From: an uncultured Bacteroides sp.
GTDB lineage: Bacteria > Bacteroidota > Bacteroidia > Bacteroidales > Bacteroidaceae
DNA length: 39,839 nucleotides
Direction of reading: 5' to 3'
Assembly (NCBI GenBank): GCA_944320865.1
Contig: CALUJC010000033.1
Coordinates: forward strand, 1-39,839
A program made the translations under genes and the position numbers. Under the pieces are notes generated by a model. That model was not told the DNA's origin, ran no database searches, and saw only the letters and a list, made by a program, of their open reading frames with translations. Positions 20,671 through 28,784 of the stretch are shown here, piece after piece. How positions within the stretch are numbered: the stretch's first letter is position 1; each line of letters begins with the position of its first letter.

Positions 20671-23292
20671 ATGATGACAGCTAACGAAATCAGAGACTCA
20701 TTCAAGAGTTTCTTCCAAAGCAAGGGACACCACATTGTACCCTCTGCACCCATGGTTATTAAAGACGACCCCACGCTGATGTTTACCAACGCGGGCATGA
20801 ACCAATTCAAAGATATCATACTGGGCAACCACCCGGCGCAATGGAAGCGCGTGGCCGACTCGCAGAAGTGCCTCCGCGTCAGCGGCAAGCACAACGACTT
20901 GGAGGAAGTGGGACACGACACCTACCACCACACCATGTTCGAGATGCTGGGCAACTGGTCGTTTGGCGACTACTTCAAGAAGGAAGCCATCTCCTGGGCA
21001 TGGGAGTACCTGGTGGACGTACTCAAGATTGACCCTGCCAATCTCTACGCCACCGTGTTCGAAGGCAGCCCGGAGGACGGCCTAGGACGCGACGACGAAG
21101 CAGCCTCCTACTGGGAGCAGTTCCTGCCCAAAGACCACATACTGAACGGCAACAAGCACGATAACTTCTGGGAAATGGGCGATACGGGGCCCTGCGGTCC
21201 CTGCTCGGAGATACACATCGACTCACGTTCGGAAGAAGAGAAAGCCAAGGTGCCCGGCCGCGAACTGGTGAATAAAGACCACCCACAAGTCATCGAAATA
21301 TGGAACCTCGTGTTCATGCAGTTCAACCGCAAGGCCGACGGCTCGCTCGAAGAGCTGCCCGCCAAGGTCATCGACACCGGCATGGGCTTCGAGCGCCTGG
21401 TGCGTACCCTGCAAGGCAAGACCTCGAACTACGACACCGACGTGTTCCAACCCCTGCTGAAGGCCATTGGCGACATGGCAGGCACCACGTATGGCAAAGA
21501 CCCGCAACAAGACGTTGCCATGCGCGTAGTGGCCGACCACATCCGCACCATCGCCTTCTCCATTACCGACGGACAGCTGCCCGGCAATGCCAAGGCAGGC
21601 TATGTCATCCGCCGCATCCTGCGCCGCGCCGTGCGCTACGGCTACACCTTCCTGGGACAGAAGCAAGCCTTCATGTACAAGCTGCTTCCCGTGCTCATCG
21701 GCAACATGGGCGAAGCCTACCCCGAACTGAAGGAACAAAAAGACCTCATTGCCCGCGTCATCAAAGAGGAAGAAGAAGCCTTCCTCCGCACGCTGGAAAC
21801 CGGCATCCGCCTCTTGGACAAGACCATGAGCGAGGCCAAGGCTGCCGGCAAGACAGAAATCAGCGGCAAGGATGCCTTTACGCTGTACGACACTTTCGGC
21901 TTCCCCCTCGACCTGACTGAACTCATCCTGCGCGAAAACGGCATGACCGCCGACATCGAAGCCTTCAACGCCGAGATGCAGCAACAGAAACAACGCGCCC
22001 GCAACGCCGCTGCCGTCGAAACCGGCGACTGGATTACGCTGCAAGAAGGCACTACCGAGTTCGTGGGCTACGACTACACGGAATACGAGACCTCCATTCT
22101 GCGCTATCGCCAGGTGAAGCAGAAGAACCAGACGCTTTACCAAATCGTGCTCGACAAGACACCTTTCTACGCCGAAAGCGGTGGACAGGTGGGCGACACC
22201 GGCGTGCTGGTCAGCGAATATGAAACTATTGAAGTCATTGACACGAAGAAGGAAAATAACCTGCCCATCCACATCACCAAGAAGCTGCCCGAGCATCCCG
22301 AAGCTCCCATGATGGCCTGCGTGGATACGGACAAACGCGCCGCCTGTGCCGCCAACCACTCGTGCACCCACTTGCTCGACGAAGCCCTGCGCACCGTGCT
22401 GGGCACCCACGTAGAGCAGAAAGGTTCGCTGGTGACGCCGGACTCCCTGCGTTTCGACTTCTCGCACTTCCAGAAGGTGACGGACGAGCAGTTGCGCGAA
22501 GTGGAGCACCTGGTGAACGCCAAGATTCGTGCCAACATCCCCTTGAAGGAATACCGCAACATCCCCATTGAGGAAGCCAAAGAGCTGGGTGCCATCGCCC
22601 TGTTCGGCGAGAAGTACGGCGACCGTGTACGTGTCATCCAATTCGGCTCGTCTATCGAATTCTGCGGAGGAACGCACGTAGCCGCCACCGGCAACATCGG
22701 TATGGTGAAGATACTGTCCGAAAGCTCGGTTGCTGCGGGCGTGCGACGCATTGAGGCCGTCACCGGCGCCAAGGTGGAAGAAATGCTCGACACGCTGGAG
22801 GACACCCTGCGCGGGCTGAAAGCCCTCTTCAACAACGCTCCCGACCTGACGGGCGCTATCCGCAAGTACATCGAGGAAAACGCCGGACTGAAAAAACAGG
22901 TGGAAGAATTCATGAAGGAAAAAGAAGCCCAACTGAAAGAAAAACTCCTGCAAAGCGTAAAGGAAGTGAACGGCGTAAAGCTCATCAAATTCTGCGCCCC
23001 GATGGTATCGCCCGAAACCATCAAGAACATTGCTTTCCAACTGCGTGGCGAAATCACCGAAAGCCTGTTCTTCGTGGCCGGCACGGTGTTCGACGGCAAA
23101 CCCCTGCTCACCGTCATGCTGAGCGATAACCTCGTGGCAGGCGGACTGAAAGCCGGCGTGCTGGTGAAAGATGCCGCCAAACTTATCCAAGGCGGAGGAG
23201 GCGGACAGCCCCACTTTGCCACCGCCGGAGGCAAGAATCCCGACGGACTGGTAGCCGCCGTAGACAAGGTGATAGAACTGGCCGGTATTTGA
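20671..23292 (+). CDS. alaS: Alanyl-tRNA synthetase
   Basis: 873 residues, the normal length. Catalytic class II core at about 1-450 ([72 protein letters not shown]), editing domain at about 560-710 with zinc/deacylation ligands H563 and H567 (NHSCTH) and C665 and H669 (FCGGTH), and a C-terminal DHHA1-like domain with [14 protein letters not shown] near 850. It charges tRNA-Ala and removes mischarged Ser/Gly. Nothing is missing. The start ATGATG at 20671 gives one extra Met; 20674 is equally possible. Confidence 0.98.
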   Translation: MMTANEIRDSFKSFFQSKGHHIVPSAPMVIKDDPTLMFTNAGMNQFKDIILGNHPAQWKRVADSQKCLRVSGKHNDLEEVGHDTYHHTMFEMLGNWSFGDYFKKEAISWAWEYLVDVLKIDPANLYATVFEGSPEDGLGRDDEAASYWEQFLPKDHILNGNKHDNFWEMGDTGPCGPCSEIHIDSRSEEEKAKVPGRELVNKDHPQVIEIWNLVFMQFNRKADGSLEELPAKVIDTGMGFERLVRTLQGKTSNYDTDVFQPLLKAIGDMAGTTYGKDPQQDVAMRVVADHIRTIAFSITDGQLPGNAKAGYVIRRILRRAVRYGYTFLGQKQAFMYKLLPVLIGNMGEAYPELKEQKDLIARVIKEEEEAFLRTLETGIRLLDKTMSEAKAAGKTEISGKDAFTLYDTFGFPLDLTELILRENGMTADIEAFNAEMQQQKQRARNAAAVETGDWITLQEGTTEFVGYDYTEYETSILRYRQVKQKNQTLYQIVLDKTPFYAESGGQVGDTGVLVSEYETIEVIDTKKENNLPIHITKKLPEHPEAPMMACVDTDKRAACAANHSCTHLLDEALRTVLGTHVEQKGSLVTPDSLRFDFSHFQKVTDEQLREVEHLVNAKIRANIPLKEYRNIPIEEAKELGAIALFGEKYGDRVRVIQFGSSIEFCGGTHVAATGNIGMVKILSESSVAAGVRRIEAVTGAKVEEMLDTLEDTLRGLKALFNNAPDLTGAIRKYIEENAGLKKQVEEFMKEKEAQLKEKLLQSVKEVNGVKLIKFCAPMVSPETIKNIAFQLRGEITESLFFVAGTVFDGKPLLTVMLSDNLVAGGLKAGVLVKDAAKLIQGGGGGQPHFATAGGKNPDGLVAAVDKVIELAGI

Positions 23293-23309
23293 GACATACA
23301 TGCCAGCCG

Positions 23310-24086
23310 ATGAAAAAAAGACTTTGCATACTACTCACTGCATGCCTATGCTTCTGCCTGCCTGCTCATTCACAAGTGCAGGCAGACAGCTTGGCTTGCT
23401 ATAATACCATTGCTTCGGAGGAACAGACGGACGGCAAGCCCGTGTTCCATCCGAAGCAATTGATATTTCCTGCTGTTGCCATCACACTGGGCAGCGTAGG
23501 CGCTTCTACCTCTTTCGGAAAAAAAGTGAACCGCGAAGTGCGCGATGCCTTGCGCTACCGCGACCATAAAATGAAAGCCGACGACTACCTGCAATACCTG
23601 CCCGTAGTATCCGTCTACGGATTGAGCCTGCTCGGCGCACCGGCCAAACATGACTACCTGGAGCGCACAGTCATCACCGCCACAGCATATGCCACCATGG
23701 GGGTATTGGTAGGTTCGGTGAAATACCTGGCTAAAGTAAGGCGGCCGGACAGTAGTTCGCGAAACTCCTTTCCTTCCGGTCACACGGCTACCGCCTTCAT
23801 GGGCGCCGAATTAGTGCGACAGGAATACGGCACATGGTATGGCGTGGCCGCCTACACCGTGGCTACAGCCATTGGCGTGGCACGCATCTACAACGACCGC
23901 CATTGGGCAAGCGACGTGGTGGCAGGTGCAGGCTTCGGCGTGCTGAGCGCCAAGGTGGGCTACTGGCTGTTCCCCTACACCGGGCGGCTGCTGCAAAAAA
24001 TCACCAAGAAGAAAAAAGAAAACGCCTCCCTCGTCCCCTTCTACACGGGAGGCTCGGGAGGCATTGCCTTCAGCTATTGCTTTTAA
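23310..24086 (+). CDS. PAP2-family phosphatase
   Basis: 258 residues from the ATG at 23310. The upstream TTG at 23289 overlaps alaS and would place a charged leader before the signal peptide. Signal peptide at about residues 1-21 (LCILLTACLCFCLPAHS). PAP2 signature: KYLAKVRRP (K-x6-RP), FPSGHTATAF (SGH) and ARIYNDRHWASD (R-x5-H-x3-D). The family removes phosphate from lipids or isoprenoids, for example undecaprenyl-PP or lipid A; the substrate is unknown. It ends 17 bp from the convergent lipoprotein gene and follows alaS by 17 bp, so it may be read from the alaS promoter. Confidence 0.9.
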   Translation: MKKRLCILLTACLCFCLPAHSQVQADSLACYNTIASEEQTDGKPVFHPKQLIFPAVAITLGSVGASTSFGKKVNREVRDALRYRDHKMKADDYLQYLPVVSVYGLSLLGAPAKHDYLERTVITATAYATMGVLVGSVKYLAKVRRPDSSSRNSFPSGHTATAFMGAELVRQEYGTWYGVAAYTVATAIGVARIYNDRHWASDVVAGAGFGVLSAKVGYWLFPYTGRLLQKITKKKKENASLVPFYTGGSGGIAFSYCF

Positions 24087-24103
24087 CGTCTCTATCTATT
24101 TCC

Positions 24104-24928
24104 TTACATTTCCTGCAGCCAAAGCTCGCCATGGATTATCCGGCTGCCTTGGGGCAAGGCGACGGGCGAAAGCGCCGTGACGTCTTCATACACATAGAGT
24201 GAGGGAAGCGGCGATGTCTTTGTTTCCCCCCATTCGTCCGGCGAACGGAAGCTGAACAAGTGCTCCTCGCCTGCGTAGCGGAACAAGAGACACGTGCCCC
24301 GTTCCTCGCTGCCCGTCACCTCGTAGGTGCCTTCTATCGGGGTATCGCTGTCTTCGGTGGGATATACTAATAATGTGCCGCTGTCGGGCAGGGGCACGTC
24401 GGCATCGTCCGCCTTCAGCACATAAAGGCCGCCGGGGCGCATGGCAAATTGTTGGCCCAGATCATACGCCAAGTCCCGCCATTGGTCGTCGGGCAAGGCC
24501 TCATCGCTCTCATAACTAAAACGGTGCTCGTGGACACGCATCCTTAGGGCGGCGTATTCGTGCACCGTTACCTTCAGCGTTGCCACCATGCCACTGCCGT
24601 CTTTCACCTGGAAATAAGTAGTACCTGCGCCTACGGGAGTGACGCGGAAGCGGCGGAAGTCGTCTTCGCTCGCCGTAAACTCTGCGGTGGCCACGGCCGG
24701 GTTGTTGTCCGACAGAGTGTAGTCGCCGTCGCCCCCGTCTATGCCCACCACGATGCCTTCGGGATTGGTGAGGTAGAGCACGGCCGTGGTGAGCAGGTTG
24801 TCGCACGTGCCGGCCTGGTAGATGGGTTCAGCCCCCGAGAAGAGGGTGAGGTCGCGGTAATCGTCCTCGCACGCGGTGCCGACGAGCAGCAGTGCCAGGA
24901 GGGAGAAAAGGATGGATAGCTTTTTCAT
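24104..24928 (-). CDS. Lipoprotein with an Ig-like (BIG2-type) segment
   Basis: 274 residues from the ATG at 24928; the longer frame from 25093 runs through the promoter and repeats. Lipoprotein signal LLLVGTAC with lipid Cys C20, followed by EDDY. Residues about 45-130 look like a bacterial Ig-like domain: GDYTLSDNNPAVATAEF, RVTPVGAGTTYFQVKDGSG, VATLKVTVHEY. The C-terminal half is unrecognised, with aromatic-rich strands (LLFRYAGEEHLFSFRSPDEW). It is probably anchored to the outer membrane. No function is assigned. A full consensus promoter lies at 24965-24996. Confidence 0.7.
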   Translation of the reverse strand: MKKLSILFSLLALLLVGTACEDDYRDLTLFSGAEPIYQAGTCDNLLTTAVLYLTNPEGIVVGIDGGDGDYTLSDNNPAVATAEFTASEDDFRRFRVTPVGAGTTYFQVKDGSGMVATLKVTVHEYAALRMRVHEHRFSYESDEALPDDQWRDLAYDLGQQFAMRPGGLYVLKADDADVPLPDSGTLLVYPTEDSDTPIEGTYEVTGSEERGTCLLFRYAGEEHLFSFRSPDEWGETKTSPLPSLYVYEDVTALSPVALPQGSRIIHGELWLQEM

Positions 24929-24964
24929 GTCATCGTGCTTTTGATGGAAACAGAATGTGTTTTG

Positions 24965-24996
24965 CAAAGTTACGGAAAAGGTGGCAAAGGGGCAAA
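24965..24996 (-). promoter_or_regulatory. Promoter of the BIG2 lipoprotein gene
   Basis: On the minus strand TTTG (24993-24996), a 20-bp spacer and TAACTTTG (24965-24972): a full consensus Bacteroidota promoter 36 bp upstream of the start. Confidence 0.7.
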
Positions 24997-25031
24997 ACGC
25001 CCGCCCCGATTTTTCCGCAACCGGCATAAGG

Positions 25032-25095
25032 TAAATGCACGGCGCAGGAAAATACTGCACGGCGCAGCGCGAAATATGCCCGGCCGGGCGCATTC
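25032..25095. repeat. Short 20-21-bp array (TGCACGGCGCA words)
   Basis: TGCACGGCGCAG at 25036 and 25056 (20 bp apart), then a degenerate copy ATGCCCGGCCGGGCGC from 25076. Each is followed by an AAAAT/AAAT-like stretch. It lies between the lipoprotein promoter and array E and has the same 20-bp period as array F. Confidence 0.6.
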
Positions 25096-25137
25096 CCTAC
25101 CCCCGCCAGAAGGCACTCCGAAGGGCCTTTGGTAGCT

Positions 25138-25225
25138 TTCCTACGCCAGCAAGGTAGCGTAGTATCGCCAGCACGGTGGCCTTCCTACGCTACCGGCGTG
25201 GTGATAGTAGGCTGCCGGGGCGACC
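25138..25225. repeat. Tandem array E, 4 units of 22 bp (CCTACG-CCAGCACGGT words)
   Basis: Units start at 25138, 25160, 25182 and 25204. Units 1 and 3 share TTCCTACGC at offset 0; units 1 and 2 share CGCCAGCA at offset 7. A weaker fifth unit may precede it (25116-25137, ending GGTAGC). The second half-unit matches array D at the same phase. It ends 2 bp before the RecD-like stop codon (25228-25230, minus strand). Confidence 0.8.
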
Positions 25226-25227
25226 TT

Positions 25228-26649
25228 CTACTCCACCTGTTCGGGCGGATAATTCACCAGGTAGAGCGTGCCCGTGGCGCGAGTGAAGGCGGTGTACAGC
25301 CAGCGGAAGTAATCAGGCGTCAGATACTCCTCGCTCAAGTAGCCCTGGTCGAGGAAGACGTTTTTCCACTGCCCGCCCTGCGCCTTGTGGCAGGTGACGG
25401 CATAGGCATACTTCACCTGGATGGCGTTGTAGTAAGGGTCGGCCTTCAGCTTCTTCATGCGCTCGGCCTTGCGGGGCAGGTCGGCGTAGTCCTCGAGCAC
25501 GGCATTGAACAGCCGTTCCTGCTCGGCACGCGCCAGCGAGGGCGAGTCGCTGTGCAGGGTGTCGAGCAGCACGGTGGCCTCCAGCTCCAGGTCGTTGCAA
25601 TCGGGGAAAACAAGGGCGACGTCGGCAAAACGGAAGCCGTACAGCTCGCGCGTGCGACGCACACGGCGCACCACGGCCGTTTCGCCATTGGCCAGAAAGT
25701 CGGACTGCTTTTCGCGCTCCGTCCAGTAGTAGTTGTTCTTTGCCACCATCAGCAGGTCGCCGCTCTCCAGCTCCTCCTCTCGCCACAGCAGCTGGGCGCG
25801 GATGCCGTTGTTGTAGATATTGGCGCGCTTGTTGCTGCGGCATATCACGATGGTTTCGTCCATGCCGTCGGCACTGTAGCAATGTTCCAGGGCATCCACC
25901 AGCTCGTCCCCGGGCAGCACGCGGATGTCAGCAAAGCCCGTCACCCGCACTTTGGGCAGCGACCAGCACTCGTCGTCCGCAATGAGGCGGCGCAAGCGGG
26001 TGGCGTTCCACAAGATGCCCGACTCCCCGCCTTGCCTCACCACCTGCGTCAGCTCGGCCTCCACCACGTCCAGCCCGTAGCCCCTCAGCGCTTCGGCAAA
26101 AAGGGCAGGACTCAATTCCTCGCCCACGGGCGGCAACTGCGCCGTGTCGCCCAGCAACAGCAGGCGGCATCCCTGGCCGGAGTAGACGAAGTGCACCAGG
26201 TCGTCGAGCAGGCGCCCCGTGCCGAAGGCCGTGCCCGACAGGCTGCCTTCGTTGGCAATCATCGACGCCTCGTCTACTATATATAAGGTATGGGTGGTAA
26301 GGTTGTCGTTCAGCGCAAAGCTGCCCATGTCGCCGGAGAAAGAGCGTTGGCGGTAAATCTTCTTATGAATGGTGTAGGCCGGATGGCCCGCATAGCCCGA
26401 AAACACCTTTGCCGCCCGGCCCGTGGGAGCCAGCAACACGCACTTTTGCTGCAGCCCGTCGAGCGTGCGCACCAAGGCGCTGACCAGCGAAGTTTTGCCC
26501 GTTCCGGCATAGCCTTTCAGCAGGAAAACAGTGTCGCCCGAGGGGCGAAGAAGGAACCCGGCCAACAAATTCAGCACATTTTCTTGCTCAGAAGTTGGCA
26601 GATAAGGAAAATTTCCTTTAATTTGCGTCGTTAAATAGTTATTTATCAT
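25228..26649 (-). CDS. RecD-like superfamily 1 DNA helicase / ATPase
   Basis: 473 residues from the ATG at 26649; an ATG at 26727 adds a basic, Leu-rich leader that looks untranslated. Superfamily 1B helicase motifs are complete: FLLKGYAGTGKTSLVSALV (Walker A, near 45), VLLAPTGRAAKVF (Ia), HTLYIVDEASMI (Walker B), LLLLGDTAQLPPVGEE (III), ELTQVVRQ (IV), VTCHKAQGGQWKNVFLD (V, UvrD_C_2-like) and LYTAFTRATGTLYLVNYP (VI). It would unwind DNA 5'-3'. It is a stand-alone RecD-like form without the RecBC partner or a nuclease domain. Array E abuts its stop codon. Confidence 0.9.
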   Translation of the reverse strand: MINNYLTTQIKGNFPYLPTSEQENVLNLLAGFLLRPSGDTVFLLKGYAGTGKTSLVSALVRTLDGLQQKCVLLAPTGRAAKVFSGYAGHPAYTIHKKIYRQRSFSGDMGSFALNDNLTTHTLYIVDEASMIANEGSLSGTAFGTGRLLDDLVHFVYSGQGCRLLLLGDTAQLPPVGEELSPALFAEALRGYGLDVVEAELTQVVRQGGESGILWNATRLRRLIADDECWSLPKVRVTGFADIRVLPGDELVDALEHCYSADGMDETIVICRSNKRANIYNNGIRAQLLWREEELESGDLLMVAKNNYYWTEREKQSDFLANGETAVVRRVRRTRELYGFRFADVALVFPDCNDLELEATVLLDTLHSDSPSLARAEQERLFNAVLEDYADLPRKAERMKKLKADPYYNAIQVKYAYAVTCHKAQGGQWKNVFLDQGYLSEEYLTPDYFRWLYTAFTRATGTLYLVNYPPEQVE

Positions 26650-26702
26650 TTTTTGGCAAAGAAAAAGTAAAAGGAAAGAGTCGATATTCAATTTATTTCT
26701 TT

Positions 26703-26710
26703 TATTTTTG
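26703..26710 (+). promoter_or_regulatory. Predicted -7 box for the 228-residue gene
   Basis: TATTTTTG, 35 bp upstream of the ATG at 26746, in an AT-rich run. No clear -33 box. Confidence 0.45.
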
Positions 26711-26745
26711 CGGTGCGAATATAACAACTAAAAAACATATTTATC

Positions 26746-27432
26746 ATGAAAACTGTATTTAATGTGATCTTAACCGTGTGTGTGCTGGTGTTGATTTACA
26801 TTTGCTATGCCAGCATCATGGGACCTATCAACTTCGACGCAGAGAAGGACGTGAGAGACAAGGCCGTTCAAGCCCGCCTGTTGGACATCCGCAAGGCACA
26901 AGCCGAATTCCGTAACCTCAACGGCCAGAAGTACACTGACAACTTCGACTCGCTGATTGCTTTCGTAAAGACCCAGAAGTTGCCGTTCATCTACAAACAA
27001 GGTGAATTGACCGATGAGCAACTGGAAAACGGTCTGACCGAAAAGAAGGCCATGGACATCATCAACAAGGCTAAGAGAACGGGGAACTACAACGAAGTAA
27101 AGAAACAAGGATTGGAAGGCTTTACACGTGACACCATGTGGGTAGCCGTATTGGATACCATCTTCCCGAAAGGTTTCAACGCCGACTCTATGCGCTACAT
27201 TCCTTATGGCAACGGCGCACAGTTCGAAATGGATACCGTAACCCAAATCACCAAGTCGGGTGCTCCCGTTTCCCTGCTGGAAGTTAGAGCTCCGTACGAT
27301 GTTTATCTGAACGGCCTCAACAAACAGGAAATCATCAACCTGAAGGATATGCAGGCTAAGATGAACAAGTATTTGGGCCTGAAGATCGGTGACTTGGTAA
27401 CGCCTAACAACAACGCCGGTAACTGGGAATAA
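26746..27432 (+). CDS. Membrane-anchored Bacteroidales protein, unknown function
   Basis: 228 residues. One N-terminal membrane segment (about 4-24, VFNVILTVCVLVLIYICYASI) followed by a soluble, charged, helical part. Visible features: AVQARLLDIRKAQAEFRNLNGQKYTDNFDSLIAFVKTQKLP, a DxWVAVLDTIFPKGFNADS region, PYGNGAQFEMDTV and a C-terminal KMNKYLGLKIGDL. Its layout (one N-terminal TM, then a helix) resembles a pseudopilin-like stalk, but no prepilin cleavage motif is seen. Codon use is more AT-rich than in its neighbours' GC-rich stretches, as in highly expressed genes. It lies 31 bp before DUF3822 in a likely operon with rsmD. Confidence 0.7.
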   Translation: MKTVFNVILTVCVLVLIYICYASIMGPINFDAEKDVRDKAVQARLLDIRKAQAEFRNLNGQKYTDNFDSLIAFVKTQKLPFIYKQGELTDEQLENGLTEKKAMDIINKAKRTGNYNEVKKQGLEGFTRDTMWVAVLDTIFPKGFNADSMRYIPYGNGAQFEMDTVTQITKSGAPVSLLEVRAPYDVYLNGLNKQEIINLKDMQAKMNKYLGLKIGDLVTPNNNAGNWE

Positions 27433-27463
27433 TCCATTAGAGAGTATCATTGCGATATCGCGT

Positions 27464-28249
27464 ATGACCGGAAAAACTGATTTCAACAAATCGGAATTAT
27501 ATACTTTATCCATCCGCCTCGGGGCGGATGGATTTTCTTTTTCTGTTTTCGACCCGGCTATGGCGGAAAGCCCCGCCTCCACGTGCGAGACACGGGCATG
27601 GGATAACACCCTCCCTCTAACCGCCAACCTGAAAAACATACTGGGGAAAGCGGAATGGGTAGGGCGTACATTCCGACGTGTAAACATATTGGTCAGCGGA
27701 AGGCGGTACACCATTGTGCCCCAGGAGTTCTTTACACCTGAAACGGCCGAAACCATCTTCTACCATAACCATCCGAAACAAGATAACGAAACCATTCTGT
27801 ACGACATACGCCAGCAACACGGCATCGCCTTATTGTTTGGCATAGACCAGCATGCATACCGCTTCTTGAAAGAGCAGTTTCCCGATGCACACTTTTACCA
27901 CCAAGCCAGTCCGTTGCTGGAATGCTTCAGCATACAAAGCAGGCTGGGAAACCGCGCCAAGATGTACGTTCACCTCCGGAAAGACGCCGCAGATGCATTT
28001 GCCTTTAGCCAAGGCCGGTTGCTCACCATCAACTCATACGCCTGCCGCGAAATGATAGACCGCCTTTACTATCTGCTCTATTTATGGAAATCGCTTGGTT
28101 TCGACCAGCAAAACGATGAGCTACACTTATGCGGACAATTGGATGCAAAGATGCAACTGGTGGACGAGTTACGCAAATTCATCCGGAACGTATACATTAT
28201 GAACCCAACTGAAAACATTGACCTGCAATACATCACGACATGCGAGTAA
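27464..28249 (+). CDS. DUF3822 protein
   Basis: 261 residues, no signal or membrane segment. It matches DUF3822, a Bacteroidota family with an actin/hexokinase-like ATPase fold: LSIRLGADGFSFSVFDP near residue 14, VNILVSGRRYTIVPQEFF, ETIFYHNHP, LLFGIDQHAYRFLKEQFPD, and LLYLWKSLGFDQQNDELHLCGQL near the C-terminus. Its function is unknown. It overlaps rsmD by 10 bp, so the two are translationally coupled; the conserved pairing hints at a link to ribosome maturation, which is inference. Confidence 0.88.
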   Translation: MTGKTDFNKSELYTLSIRLGADGFSFSVFDPAMAESPASTCETRAWDNTLPLTANLKNILGKAEWVGRTFRRVNILVSGRRYTIVPQEFFTPETAETIFYHNHPKQDNETILYDIRQQHGIALLFGIDQHAYRFLKEQFPDAHFYHQASPLLECFSIQSRLGNRAKMYVHLRKDAADAFAFSQGRLLTINSYACREMIDRLYYLLYLWKSLGFDQQNDELHLCGQLDAKMQLVDELRKFIRNVYIMNPTENIDLQYITTCE

Positions 28250-28773
28250 TCTGCGGAATATATAAAAGGAGACACTTTGAAATACCACGAACCTTCAAAG
28301 CCAGACCGACTACAGACTTTGCCAAAGAAAACATATTCAACGTACTGACCAACTACCTGGACTTTGAGGAATGCGAACGTGCCCTCGACCTATTTGCCGG
28401 TACGGGCAGCATCAGCATCGAACTGGTATCCAGAGGATGCGGCCAGGTCATCAGCGTGGAGAAAGACCGCGACCACTATGCTTTCATCTGTAAAATCATG
28501 CAGGAAGTCAAAACAGACAAATGCCTGCCCATAAGGGGGGATGTGTTCAAATTCATTCAAAACAATACACAGCCCTTCGATTTCATCTTTGCCGACCCGC
28601 CCTACGAACTGTCCGGGCTGGCCACATTGCCCGACTTGATTTTCGACAATGGCCAGCTGAAGGAAAACGGGATTTTTGTATTGGAACATGGCAAGAAAAA
28701 CAATTTCGACACACATCCGCACTTTGTGGAAAAACGGGTATACGGCAGTGTGAATTTCTCGATATTCAAATAA
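28240..28773 (+). CDS. rsmD: 16S rRNA (guanine-N2)-methyltransferase RsmD
   Basis: 177 residues. It methylates G966 (E. coli numbering) of 16S rRNA during 30S assembly, using SAM. Seen: RVICGIYKRRHFEIP at the start, ARPTTDFAKENIFNVL (21-36), SAM-binding ALDLFAGTGSISIEL (48-62), VISVEKDRDH (70-79), and the catalytic DPPY motif (119-122, in FIFADPPYELS). It starts inside the 3' end of DUF3822 (10-bp overlap). It converges with the cardiolipin synthase gene, only 11 bp away, without a visible terminator. Confidence 0.95.
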   Translation: MRVICGIYKRRHFEIPRTFKARPTTDFAKENIFNVLTNYLDFEECERALDLFAGTGSISIELVSRGCGQVISVEKDRDHYAFICKIMQEVKTDKCLPIRGDVFKFIQNNTQPFDFIFADPPYELSGLATLPDLIFDNGQLKENGIFVLEHGKKNNFDTHPHFVEKRVYGSVNFSIFK

Positions 28774-28784
28774 AACAAGATTCA

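Larger units (their letters stand above)
24929..25227. other. Gene-free region: promoter plus two arrays
   Basis: From the lipoprotein start outward it holds: the promoter at 24965-24996 (minus), a 20-21-bp array at about 25032-25095, and the 22-bp array E at 25138-25225, which runs to the RecD-like stop codon. No gene is seen on either strand. Confidence 0.7.

Noticed and set aside
21223-23301. 692-codon open frame opposite alaS
   Set aside because: It is the antisense of a complete, fully conserved AlaRS and has no recognisable domain.
24929-25093. N-terminal extension of the lipoprotein
   Set aside because: The extension would cross a consensus promoter and push the lipoprotein signal to residue 56.
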